DNA from: Oscillospiraceae bacterium
Lineage (GTDB): Bacteria; Bacillota; Clostridia; Oscillospirales; Acutalibacteraceae
Reading direction: 5' to 3'
Length of the DNA: 33,083 bases
Assembly: GCA_015066635.1 (NCBI GenBank)
Contig: SVOA01000017.1
Coordinates: forward strand, 1-33,083
Below, piece by piece: positions 8,536 through 15,790 of the stretch. Position 1 is the first letter of the stretch, and every line of letters starts with the position of its first letter. A model generated the notes under the pieces. The model was not told the origin of the DNA. It saw only the letters and a program-made list of their open reading frames with translations, and did no database searches. A program made the position numbers and the translations under genes.

Positions 8536-8748
8536 TTAAACATAAATTTTAACAGCCATTTCCCTGCTTATCGCTATACGCGAGTCTTTGACCTTAACTA
8601 TAATATTACCGTTTTGCTCGGTAATCACGGCTACGGAATCGCCTACTATAAAGCCGAGATTTTCAAGATGCTTCTTAACCTCGGGCTTGCCGCCGATTTT
8701 GGTTATCACATATTCTTTTTCGGGGTCCGCACAGCACAGCGGTATCAT
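8536..8748 (-). CDS. feoA: FeoA-domain protein (first in operon)
   Basis: A 70-residue FeoA paralogue, the first gene read from the feo promoter. The fold signature KHLENLGFIVGDSVAVITEQNG and the closing strands VKVKDSRIAISREMAVKI match FeoA. The N terminus differs (IPLCCADPEKEYVITKIGG) and contains a Cys-Cys pair. ATG at 8748 follows GGGAG. Two unlike feoA genes before one feoB is a common Clostridial pattern; they may form a hetero-complex with FeoB, which is inference. Confidence 0.9.
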   Translation of the reverse strand: MIPLCCADPEKEYVITKIGGKPEVKKHLENLGFIVGDSVAVITEQNGNIIVKVKDSRIAISREMAVKIYV

Positions 8749-8775
8749 AAAAACATCTCCCTTCGCCGAAATACA

Positions 8776-8827
8776 GTTAGCTTTCGCTAACCGTATATAT
8801 TATAGTTAGCAAACGCTAACTTGTCAA
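8776..8827 (-). promoter_or_regulatory. feo operon promoter with two DtxR-type operators
   Basis: On the minus strand there is a perfect sigma-A promoter: TTGACA (8827-8822), a 17-nt spacer and TATAAT (8804-8799). The palindrome GTTAGCAAACGCTAAC (8805-8820) fills 16 of the 17 spacer bases. A second copy, GTTAGCTTTCGCTAAC (8776-8791), lies 29 bp away over the expected start site (about 8792). The half-site resembles the TTAG/CTAA arms of the classical DtxR box. Binding at either site should block RNA polymerase, so strong repression under iron sufficiency is expected. Confidence 0.85.
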
Positions 8828-8850
8828 TACCTTTAATAAAAAATTTTTTA

Positions 8851-8879
8851 TTGAAATTTTTTACTCTTCGTGGTAAGAT
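8851..8879 (+). promoter_or_regulatory. Promoter of the DtxR-family regulator gene
   Basis: TTGAAA (8851-8856), a 17-nt spacer and TAAGAT (8874-8879), followed by GAGGTGA before the ATG at 8901. No copy of the feo palindrome overlaps it; the nearest ends at 8820. Confidence 0.6.
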
Positions 8880-8900
8880 AAATCTAATCGAGGTGATAGT

Positions 8901-9269
8901 ATGGAAGCCAGAGAATCAGGCGAAATGTATCTTGAAACCATATATATTCTGTCCAAAAAAGGCGCGGTCAGAAAAATTGACGTCAGCAAGGCGATGGGCT
9001 ATGCGAAACCGTCAGTTACGCGCGGCATAAGTCTGCTCGAGGACAGAGGTCTTGTTACCGTTGACGGCAACGGCAGTATTCTGCTGACCGCAGAGGGCAA
9101 AAAAGAGGCAAAGAAGATTTACGAGCGCCATACCGTACTTACAAAAATGTTTACGGCTCTCGGCGTAGACGAAAAAACCGCCGCGGACGATGCGTGCAGA
9201 ATCGAGCACTATATCAGCGACACGGCGTTCAAAGCCATCAAAAAGCATTTTGAAAAATTCTCCAAATAA
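8901..9269 (+). CDS. DtxR-family iron-dependent repressor (short form)
   Basis: A 122-residue metal-sensing repressor. Residues 1-65 form a winged helix (VSKAMGYAKPSVTRGISLLE is the helix-turn-helix) and residues 70-122 the dimerisation and metal domain. There is no C-terminal SH3-like domain, so the length resembles MntR. The metal ligands are instead of DtxR type: aligned by eye, Met9, Cys99, Glu102 and His103 correspond to Met10, Cys102, Glu105 and His106 of DtxR, where MntR has Asp8 and Glu99; His77 is also present. This suggests Fe(II) sensing. The gene diverges from the feo operon, whose promoter carries two palindromes, so it is the likely feo repressor. A strong terminator follows. 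Confidence 0.9.
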   Translation: MEARESGEMYLETIYILSKKGAVRKIDVSKAMGYAKPSVTRGISLLEDRGLVTVDGNGSILLTAEGKKEAKKIYERHTVLTKMFTALGVDEKTAADDACRIEHYISDTAFKAIKKHFEKFSK

Positions 9270-9278
9270 TATAACCGT

Positions 9279-9309
9279 GCCTCCTCTGCGCAGAGGAGGC
9301 CGTTTTTTG
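9279..9309 (+). terminator. Terminator after the DtxR-family regulator gene
   Basis: Perfect GC-rich inverted repeat GCCTCCTCTGC (9279-9289) / GCAGAGGAGGC (9290-9300), then CGTTTTTTG. With no unpaired bases between arms, the real loop must open a few pairs. Confidence 0.88.
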
Positions 9310-9332
9310 TATGCGCAAATATTTTATTTGTA

Positions 9333-9361
9333 TTGAAACGCAAAAATGTTTATGTTAAAAT
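9333..9361 (+). promoter_or_regulatory. Promoter of the fucosidase operon
   Basis: TTGAAA (9333-9338), a 17-nt spacer and TAAAAT (9356-9361). The -35 box coincides with a TTG that would otherwise give an 18-residue longer fucosidase, so this promoter argues for the ATG at 9387. Confidence 0.65.
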
Positions 9362-9386
9362 TAAAGTTAACAAAGGGGGTGCCGTG

Positions 9387-10820
9387 ATGACCGAAGCATA
9401 TATAAGAGCCGCAGAGGTAATTCCGAGCAAAAGACAGCTTGAGTGGCAAAAGACCGAAATGTATGCCTTCTGCCATTTCGGTATGAATACCTTTACCGAT
9501 AAGGAGTGGGGCGACGGTACAGACTCCCCCGCGCTTTTTAACCCGACCGATTTCGACGCGGACCAGTGGGCGCGCGTTATCAAAAACGGCGGTCTTAACG
9601 GCATTATACTTACCTGCAAGCACCACGACGGCTTCTGTCTGTGGCCGAGCAAATACACCGACTATTCCGTAAAGGCAAGTCCCTTTAAAGACGGCAGCGG
9701 CGATATTGTAAGGGAGGTAAGCAACGCCTGCAAAAAGCACGGTCTGAAATTCGGCGTTTACCTCTCCCCCTGGGACAGACACGAAAAGACCTACGGCGAG
9801 GGCAAGGCGTATGACACTTACTTTGTAAATCAGTTAACCGAGCTTCTTACCGACTACGGCGACATCTTCTGCGTATGGTTTGACGGAGCCTGCGGAGAGG
9901 GCAAAAACGGCAGAATTCAGCAGTATGACTGGCCGGGGTATTATAAGGTTATCAGAGAGCTTATGCCCGACGCTGTTATCTCAATTTGCGGCCCCGACGT
10001 GCGCTGGATAGGCAACGAAACGGCTGTCTGCCGTGAAAGCGAGTGGAGCGTGGTTCCCTCGCGCCTTGCAATAAACGAATACACCGCGGAGCACTCGCAG
10101 AAATCGGTTGACGAGAAAATCCGCGACAGATACAAAATGGAGCTTGACCTCGGTTCAAGGAAAGCCATAAAGAACGAAAAAGAACTTATCTGGTATCCCG
10201 CAGAGGTTGACGTTTCCGTAAGACCCGGCTGGTTTTATCACAAAAGCGAGGATTACAGAGTCAAAAGCTATGACAAACTCGTCGAGATATATCTCAATTC
10301 GGTAGGCGGAAACGCAAATCTGCTACTGAATATTCCTCCCGACAAAACGGGCAGAATACACGAAATTGACGCTCTTGCTCTCGACTCCTTTGCACGCTCG
10401 CTTCGGGATATGTTTTATAATAAGGTTTCCGAAGGAAGTAAGGTCAAAGCGTCTTCGGAGCTTGACGAACTTCACAGGGCTTCAAATATACTGTCGGATA
10501 ACGGTATTCTTTACTGGCAGTGCGCCGCGGACGATAAAGAACCCGAAATCGTGATTGACTTCGGGGAGGAAAAGTCATTTGACAGCGTTGTGCTTAAAGA
10601 GAATATAGCCACGGGGCAGCAGATAGAGAGCTTTGCCCTGTTTATAAACAAGAAAGGCAAGTGGAAAAGACTCTGTAAGGGCACGGTTATCGGCTATAAA
10701 AAAATCGTGCGGCTTAAAAAGAAGGTTTCTTCCGACAAGCTCAGAATCAAAATCACTTCTTACCGCGTAAAAGCTGCGCTTGAGAAGGTCGAAATATGCG
10801 CTTCAAGAGAATACATATAA
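9387..10820 (+). CDS. GH29 alpha-L-fucosidase, cytoplasmic
   Basis: A 477-residue enzyme expected to release L-fucose from fucosylated glycans. The N-terminal barrel shows GH29 landmarks: CHFGMNTFTDKEWGDG (about 29-44), TCKHHDGFCLWPSKYTDYSV (76-94) and YGDIFCVWFDGACG (157-170), where Asp166 is the expected catalytic nucleophile. GGNANLLLNIPPDKTGRI marks the end of the barrel. The last about 130 residues look like a beta-sandwich (discoidin/F5/8-like) module. No signal peptide is present, so the enzyme should act on imported oligosaccharides. ATG 9387 is chosen because AAAGGGGGT (9372-9380) precedes it and the longer TTG start at 9333 is a promoter element. It is the first gene of a three-gene run. 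Confidence 0.92.
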   Translation: MTEAYIRAAEVIPSKRQLEWQKTEMYAFCHFGMNTFTDKEWGDGTDSPALFNPTDFDADQWARVIKNGGLNGIILTCKHHDGFCLWPSKYTDYSVKASPFKDGSGDIVREVSNACKKHGLKFGVYLSPWDRHEKTYGEGKAYDTYFVNQLTELLTDYGDIFCVWFDGACGEGKNGRIQQYDWPGYYKVIRELMPDAVISICGPDVRWIGNETAVCRESEWSVVPSRLAINEYTAEHSQKSVDEKIRDRYKMELDLGSRKAIKNEKELIWYPAEVDVSVRPGWFYHKSEDYRVKSYDKLVEIYLNSVGGNANLLLNIPPDKTGRIHEIDALALDSFARSLRDMFYNKVSEGSKVKASSELDELHRASNILSDNGILYWQCAADDKEPEIVIDFGEEKSFDSVVLKENIATGQQIESFALFINKKGKWKRLCKGTVIGYKKIVRLKKKVSSDKLRIKITSYRVKAALEKVEICASREYI

Positions 10821-10833
10821 AAGAGGTTTTGAT

Positions 10834-11742
10834 ATGAAAAAGAAATTATTTATTACCGCACTTTGTCTTTTGCTTGTGTGCGTACTGCTGTTATGCACAG
10901 GAATTTTCGGATATTATCCTCATTACAAAGACAGCAAAAAGACGGTCGGCTTTAACGGCAATTTAACGGGAATAAATATAATGAGCTGTAATCTGCGCTG
11001 TATCAACCCCGGAGATTTAGGCAAAAAAAGCTGGTTTTACAGAGCGGACCTCATTATGCAGAATATAGAGAAATGCTCTCCCTCGGTTATCGGCTTTCAG
11101 GAGGCAACCAAATGGCAGTACAAATATGCCTGCGACTGCCTTGAAGGTTATGACTCGGTTATAGAATACAGGGATAAGTCTCCCTTCTCGGAGGGCTGTC
11201 CGATTTTTTACAGAAGCGATTTGTACGAGTTAAAGGATAAGGGTTCCTTCTGGCTGTCGGAAACTCCCGAGGTTATGAGCAGAGACTGGCACTCAAAGTG
11301 CTACCGTATCTGCTCGTACGTTATACTGACCGATAAGGAAACGGGCAGGGACTTTGTCGTTTTCAACACGCACCTTGACCACGTCAGCGACGAGGCAAGA
11401 ATCAAGGGCATAGGCGTTGTGCTCGACAAGATAGCGCAGTTCGGTTCTCTGCCGAGCGTTATTATGGGCGACTTTAATGCCGACGAAAACAGCGAAACCT
11501 ACGCAAAAGCGTGCGAGAACTTCCTTGACGCAAAGTATCAGACGCCCAACACAATGTTCGGCTGTACCTATCAGAACTGGGGCGAGAATCTCCAGGCGCT
11601 GAGCATAGACTACTTTATGATTTCCAAAGAGGGCTGGACGGTCAATGCCTATCAGATAATCGGCGACACCTATGACGGCGTTTATCCGAGCGACCACTTC
11701 CCGATTTACATTTCTCTTGAACTGAGTGAAACAAATGGCTGA
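10834..11742 (+). CDS. Membrane-anchored or secreted endonuclease/exonuclease/phosphatase-fold protein
   Basis: A 302-residue protein beginning MKKKLFITALCLLLVCVLLL, an uncleaved anchor or signal peptide. The EEP-fold active-site blocks follow in order: MSCNLRC, VIGFQEA (metal-binding Glu), FNTHLDHVS (His), MGDFNAD (Asp and Asn), SIDYFMIS and PSDHFPI (terminal Asp-His). All metal and catalytic residues appear intact. The family includes DNases, sphingomyelinase-like and phosphoinositide phosphatases, and the substrate cannot be decided here. The start is ATG 10834 after AAGAGG; an upstream ATG at 10780 lies inside the fucosidase gene. It is 13 bases after the fucosidase, in the same operon. 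Confidence 0.85.
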   Translation: MKKKLFITALCLLLVCVLLLCTGIFGYYPHYKDSKKTVGFNGNLTGINIMSCNLRCINPGDLGKKSWFYRADLIMQNIEKCSPSVIGFQEATKWQYKYACDCLEGYDSVIEYRDKSPFSEGCPIFYRSDLYELKDKGSFWLSETPEVMSRDWHSKCYRICSYVILTDKETGRDFVVFNTHLDHVSDEARIKGIGVVLDKIAQFGSLPSVIMGDFNADENSETYAKACENFLDAKYQTPNTMFGCTYQNWGENLQALSIDYFMISKEGWTVNAYQIIGDTYDGVYPSDHFPIYISLELSETNG

Positions 11743-12868
11743 TTTTATCAAAAACAAGGAATATTTTTTAAATCTTGTTTCGGGCGTTATTTGCGGCACC
11801 GAGTTATCTCCGCTGCCCTCCGACGCCGACGCCGGGCTTATATACAAGCTCGCATGCAAGAGCAATATGCAGACGGTAATATACTTTGCGGATGAGCATA
11901 CTCACTTTGCCCCCGCAGAGATAAACGGCAAACTCAAAAAAAGTTATCAGACCTCTGCGGTAAGGGAAACGAATCAGCAGATGACCGTCGGAGATATCAG
12001 ACGCGATTTTACGCAGAAGTCAATTCCTTTTATATTCTTAAAGGGCACACATTTAAAGACGCTTTATCCTATTCCCGAAATGCGCTTTATGGTCGATATG
12101 GATGTGCTTGTTAAAAAAGAGGATGTTGCAAGGGCTTCCGAAATTCTTGAATCCTACGGCTTTGAGTGCGAGATGAACAACGGCAAGGATATTGTCTTTG
12201 TCAAAAAGCCGTTTCTCACGGTTGAGCTTCATAATACTCTTTTTGACGAGGGCAACCCGATGTCCCCGTATTTCCTCGGCGTGTGGGACAGGGCTTTAAA
12301 AGCCGACGGCGCAGAGTATGTGATGAGTGAAAGCGACCTCTACATCTACACCCTCGCCCACCTCTGCGAGCATTATACCAACGCCGAAGCCTGCTTCAGA
12401 CCGCTGACGGACATTTATCTTATGAATAAAAAACTTTCCGACAGGCTGGACTTTGACTATATAAACGAAGAGCTCGGAAAGCTGGACTTAACGGAATTTG
12501 CGGAAAATATCAGAAAGCTCGGATACTGCATTTACGAGGGCGCAGAAAAGGACAAAACCCTGCTTATGATGGAGAATTTTATTATCCTCGGCCCCCCGAT
12601 GAAAAACGCCTCGGAGGCAAACAAGGCGGACAGGTCAAAAAGCGGGAGAATACTTACAAGCCTGTTCCCTTCGCTTCGGCATATGAAGAAGCACTATACC
12701 ATACTCGAAAAAATGCCCTTTTTACTGCCTTTTATGTGGTTAGCGAGAATATTCACACGGTTATTCAAAAAGGGCTCTGCGGACAAATTAAAGGCAATTA
12801 ACGAAACCGGCAAAAAGGACTATGAAACCTTAAAGGAAATTTACCGCAGGTCCGGTATAAAGAAATAA
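11735..12868 (+). CDS. Nucleotidyltransferase-like family protein (NTP_transf_5 type)
   Basis: A 377-residue cytoplasmic protein. The block FLKGTHLKTLYPIPEMR followed by FMVDMDVLVKKED (about 100-128) matches the uncharacterised nucleotidyltransferase family often found in polysaccharide and peptide-biosynthesis clusters. The two Asp residues in VDMD are the likely metal ligands. The C terminus is basic, with a hydrophobic stretch (MPFLLPFMWLARIFTRLF). ATG 11735 overlaps the previous stop by 8 bases; GTG 11726 is an alternative. Its presence after a fucosidase and an exported phosphatase-fold protein may mean glycan processing, but no function is assured. Confidence 0.75.
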   Translation: MADFIKNKEYFLNLVSGVICGTELSPLPSDADAGLIYKLACKSNMQTVIYFADEHTHFAPAEINGKLKKSYQTSAVRETNQQMTVGDIRRDFTQKSIPFIFLKGTHLKTLYPIPEMRFMVDMDVLVKKEDVARASEILESYGFECEMNNGKDIVFVKKPFLTVELHNTLFDEGNPMSPYFLGVWDRALKADGAEYVMSESDLYIYTLAHLCEHYTNAEACFRPLTDIYLMNKKLSDRLDFDYINEELGKLDLTEFAENIRKLGYCIYEGAEKDKTLLMMENFIILGPPMKNASEANKADRSKSGRILTSLFPSLRHMKKHYTILEKMPFLLPFMWLARIFTRLFKKGSADKLKAINETGKKDYETLKEIYRRSGIKK

Positions 12869-12878
12869 CAAACAAAAG

Positions 12879-12915
12879 AAAACGGGGTTTAAGGATGACG
12901 CCTTAAACCCCGTTT
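12879..12915. terminator. Bidirectional terminator after the fucosidase operon
   Basis: A 15-bp stem AAACGGGGTTTAAGG (12880-12894) / CCTTAAACCCCGTTT (12901-12915) with loop ATGACG. T-rich sequence flanks it on both strands, serving the convergent small gene at 12927. Confidence 0.9.
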
Positions 12916-12926
12916 ATAATTATATT

Positions 12927-13097
12927 TTAAATTTTGATAAACCGCACAATGTCGCCCGAGGAGTCCTTGACGCCTTTTTCATAGCTTACGCAGAGTTTAC
13001 CCTCACGCACCTCGGTAAATCTGACAAGCACATAGTCGTCATTTTCAAAAAGCTCCTCACACGAGAGAAGCAGACCTTCGCAGGTACTAACTTTCAT
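12927..13097 (-). CDS. Small SOS-box-controlled protein of unknown function
   Basis: A 56-residue protein that I do not recognise. It begins MKVSTCEGLLLSCEELFEN and ends with a beta-rich, charged part (YVLVRFTEVREGKLCVSYE, then GDIVRFIKI). There is no signal peptide or membrane helix; three cysteines are present. A longer frame exists upstream, but ATG 13097 has an excellent AAAGGAGGT site and the longer frame would run through that site and the operator. The promoter carries a LexA-type box at the transcription start, so expression after DNA damage is expected. The gene is single, with its own promoter and the shared terminator at 12879-12915. It could be a damage-induced regulator or checkpoint peptide, by analogy only. 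Confidence 0.7.
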   Translation of the reverse strand: MKVSTCEGLLLSCEELFENDDYVLVRFTEVREGKLCVSYEKGVKDSSGDIVRFIKI

Positions 13098-13140
13098 TAA
13101 AAGACCTCCTTTGAGTTCGGTCCCCGACAGCAGGCAAAAA

Positions 13141-13195
13141 ATATAACCGAACATTTGTTCGGTTATATAATAGACTTATTTTTCTGCAATGTCAA
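13141..13195 (-). promoter_or_regulatory. Promoter with LexA (SOS) box for the 56-residue gene
   Basis: On the minus strand: TTGACA (13195-13190), a 17-nt spacer and TATTAT (13172-13167). The expected start (about 13160) lies in the box CGAACAAATGTTCG (13161-13148), which fits the Gram-positive LexA consensus CGAACRNRYGTTCG exactly. The symmetry extends to 12-bp arms over 13141-13168. The palindrome also touches the -10 box, so LexA bound there should block transcription. Confidence 0.8.
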
Positions 13196-13230
13196 TGCCT
13201 TGTGCAAAACTTTGTACTATTATTTGTACT

Positions 13231-13896
13231 TTATCTGAATTCCTCCGAATTCCCGATATACATTTTTTCCTTTGTAATGAGCATATCCGAGATTTTATCC
13301 GCAATTCCTTCGGTTACGGCAGCGAGCAGGGTTACAGGGTTGGTGTTGTTTCTCATACCGTTGGTAAGCGTCATTTTAATTGTTACCCTGTCCTCTCCCG
13401 TTTCGAGCGAGTATTTAATGATATTCGGCTTGATATTAACCTGCTTTATAACCTTCTTTTTGCCCTGCTTTGCCTTCTTTTCGATATTGATTTCCGCGCT
13501 TTCAAGCTTTTCCGACAATTCGTTTGCAACGCTGTCGGGCGCGTCCGTGTATAATATGGCGGTAAAGTCGGCAAGCGCTATCTCCTCCTGCTTATGAAGG
13601 GGCTGTGAAACCGCTGTTATATAAATGCCGTCGGGCATTACGGAATTGAGTCTTGACCTGATTTCGTCAAAGGGCATTTCGTCATTTGTGCGTATATCGA
13701 CCGACTCGCACAGACTCTCGGTGCCCAAAGGCAGAGGCAGGGAAAAATTCATATAGGGACGGGGGTTATAGCCCTCGGTGTACCATATATCTATGCCCGC
13801 CCTCTTGACCGCGCGTGAAAAACAGCGCATAAGGTCGAGGTGCGAAATAAACCTTGCAAGTCCTTTTTTCTCAAAAAATATCCTAACTGAGCGCAT
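13231..13896 (-). CDS. TIGR03936/DUF2344 radical-SAM-associated protein
   Basis: A 221-residue protein of the family that accompanies TIGR03960 radical SAM enzymes. It has the typical N terminus VRIFFEKKGLARFISHLDLM, then YTEGYNPRPYMNFSLPLPLG. It overlaps the preceding radical SAM gene by 14 bases. In some bacteria the two are fused into one protein, so they probably act as one unit. The biochemical function is not established. In many Clostridia this pair precedes rng and rplU; those genes are not in this window after it. Confidence 0.88.
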   Translation of the reverse strand: MRSVRIFFEKKGLARFISHLDLMRCFSRAVKRAGIDIWYTEGYNPRPYMNFSLPLPLGTESLCESVDIRTNDEMPFDEIRSRLNSVMPDGIYITAVSQPLHKQEEIALADFTAILYTDAPDSVANELSEKLESAEINIEKKAKQGKKKVIKQVNIKPNIIKYSLETGEDRVTIKMTLTNGMRNNTNPVTLLAAVTEGIADKISDMLITKEKMYIGNSEEFR

Positions 13897-15727
13897 CGCA
13901 TTTACCTCCGTTGAGCTTATTTGCTCCGCAGCCCGCGCACTTAATACGGCAATGCGGCGTGGTTTCGCTGCGATGTGCTTTTATATTCTCTTTTTCAAGG
14001 AATTTTCTTCTGATTCCGTAGTCAAACATATCCCACGGCAAAAGCTCGCTGAATTCTCTTTTTCTGTTGGCATAAAATGCGGGGTCAACTCCGAATTCGG
14101 AGAACGCTTCCTTCCACTTCTCAAAGTCAAAGAATTCATCCCAGCTGTCGAATTTACAGCCCTTTTTCCACGCGCTCTCGATAACGTCGCAGAGCTTTCT
14201 GTCGCCTCTTGCAAAAACTCCCTCAAGCAGACTCGTCTTTGACTCGTGGTATGAAACCTGAATCTTATGCGTCTTTATGCACTCAAGCAGGTGTTTCTGC
14301 TTCTCAACAAGCATATCGCCCGTGTCCTGCGGCTCCCATTGGAACGGCGTGTGTGGCTTCGGCACAAACGAAGCCACGCTGATATTGACCGTAACGCCCT
14401 TGCCCTTGGGCTTGTCGGGGTTTCTGTAAAAAGTGTTGACAACGGTCTGAGCGAGATTTGCTATGCCCTCTATATCCTCCTCGGTTTCGGTGGGAAGTCC
14501 CATCATAAAGTACAGCTTGACCGCAGTCCAGCCGCCTGCAAAAGCCTTTTCGGCGGTGCGGATAACTTCCTGCTCGGTAACGTTCTTATTTATCGCGTCG
14601 CGAAGTCTCTGAGTGCCTGCCTCGGGGGCAAAGGTAAGACCGCTTCGTCTGACCTTCTGAAGCTCCTCCATAAGCTCGTCCGAGAAATTATCAACTCTGA
14701 GCGAAGGCAGGGAAACATTTATCTTTTCGGGTATTGCCCAGTTAAACAGCTTGTGAATAAGCTCCTCAATTTCAGTATAATCGCTTGTGCTCAGCGAACA
14801 AAGGGAAATCTCGTCATAGCCCGTTGTTTCGCAGAGCGTTTTTGCCTGACGGTTGACCGTGTCAGCGCTTTTTTCCCTTATGGGACGGTAAATAAATCCC
14901 GCCTGACAGAAACGGCAGCCGCGGATACATCCCCTGAAAATCTCGGAAACAACTCTGTCGTGAACAACCTCGATAAAGGGTACTACAAATTTGTCGGGAT
15001 AAAACACCCCGTCAAAGTCGGAGATAATTCTTTTCTTTACGGTTTTCGGCGCTGTTTCCCTGTTTATAACTTCCTTTAAGGTGCCGTCATCATTATATGA
15101 AACATCATAAAATGCAGGCACATAAACGCCCTCGATTTTTGCCGCATCACGCAGAAAGTCGATTTTGTCCGAGCCCTTTTCCTTGTGATAAAGAAGCAGG
15201 TCGATAACCTCGTTTGTAACTTCCTCGCCCTCTCCGAGCAGGAAAAGGTCTATAAACTCAGCCATGGGTTCGGGGTTGCAGACGCACGGCCCTCCCGCTA
15301 CGACTATGGGCGTAAGATCCTTACGGTCCCTGCTTCTTACGGGAAGTCCTGCGAGGTCAAGCATATTGAGTACGTTGGTGTAGCACATCTCGTACATCAG
15401 CGTAAAACCTATCATATCAAAGGAACGTATTTCATCCCCGCTCTCAAGACCGTAGAGAAGAATTCCGTTTTTTCTCATTTCCTTCTCCATATCGTCCCAC
15501 GGGGCAAAAACTCTTTCGCACCAGGTGTCGTCTCTTGCATTGGCGGCGGAATACAGTATCTTCATACCGAGGTGAGACATACCTATTTCATAGCTGTCGG
15601 GGAAACAGAAAGCATAGCGAAAACGCACGTCCTCGCTTTTCTTTATAACGCTGTTAAGTTCTCCGCCCGTATATCTTGCGGGCTTCTGCACCCTGCCAAG
15701 CAGTCTTTCAACCTCGGGTTTAATCAT
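13883..15727 (-). CDS. TIGR03960-type radical SAM protein with B12-binding-like domain
   Basis: A 614-residue protein. The N-terminal about 200 residues (YAFCFPDSYEIGMSHLGMKI, then VVAGGPCVCNPEPMAEFID) resemble the cobalamin-binding-like region of this family. The radical SAM core follows with the 4Fe-4S motif Cys267-x3-Cys271-x2-Cys274 (CIRGCRFCQAG). The extreme C terminus has a second cysteine cluster (CRIKCAGCGANKLNGGKC), perhaps a further metal site. The start is ATG 15727, after AAAGAGGTA; a frame extends 20 residues upstream but without a good site. It overlaps the DUF2344 gene and follows spoIVFB by 63 bp on the same strand. The reaction is unknown. Confidence 0.9.
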   Translation of the reverse strand: MIKPEVERLLGRVQKPARYTGGELNSVIKKSEDVRFRYAFCFPDSYEIGMSHLGMKILYSAANARDDTWCERVFAPWDDMEKEMRKNGILLYGLESGDEIRSFDMIGFTLMYEMCYTNVLNMLDLAGLPVRSRDRKDLTPIVVAGGPCVCNPEPMAEFIDLFLLGEGEEVTNEVIDLLLYHKEKGSDKIDFLRDAAKIEGVYVPAFYDVSYNDDGTLKEVINRETAPKTVKKRIISDFDGVFYPDKFVVPFIEVVHDRVVSEIFRGCIRGCRFCQAGFIYRPIREKSADTVNRQAKTLCETTGYDEISLCSLSTSDYTEIEELIHKLFNWAIPEKINVSLPSLRVDNFSDELMEELQKVRRSGLTFAPEAGTQRLRDAINKNVTEQEVIRTAEKAFAGGWTAVKLYFMMGLPTETEEDIEGIANLAQTVVNTFYRNPDKPKGKGVTVNISVASFVPKPHTPFQWEPQDTGDMLVEKQKHLLECIKTHKIQVSYHESKTSLLEGVFARGDRKLCDVIESAWKKGCKFDSWDEFFDFEKWKEAFSEFGVDPAFYANRKREFSELLPWDMFDYGIRRKFLEKENIKAHRSETTPHCRIKCAGCGANKLNGGKCDALS

Positions 15728-15790
15728 AGCGTACCTCTTTATTAAAAATGCTGATAATATGATACAACAAAACACCGAAAAAAGCAAACC

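Noticed and set aside
9333-9386. TTG start giving an 18-residue longer fucosidase
   Set aside because: The TTG is part of a TTGAAA -35 box with a matching -10, and the ATG at 9387 has the better ribosome binding site.
14267-15745. Plus-strand frames of 270 and 186 codons opposite the radical SAM gene
   Set aside because: They are antisense shadows of a gene with a clear Cys motif and start site; the frames show no family features.
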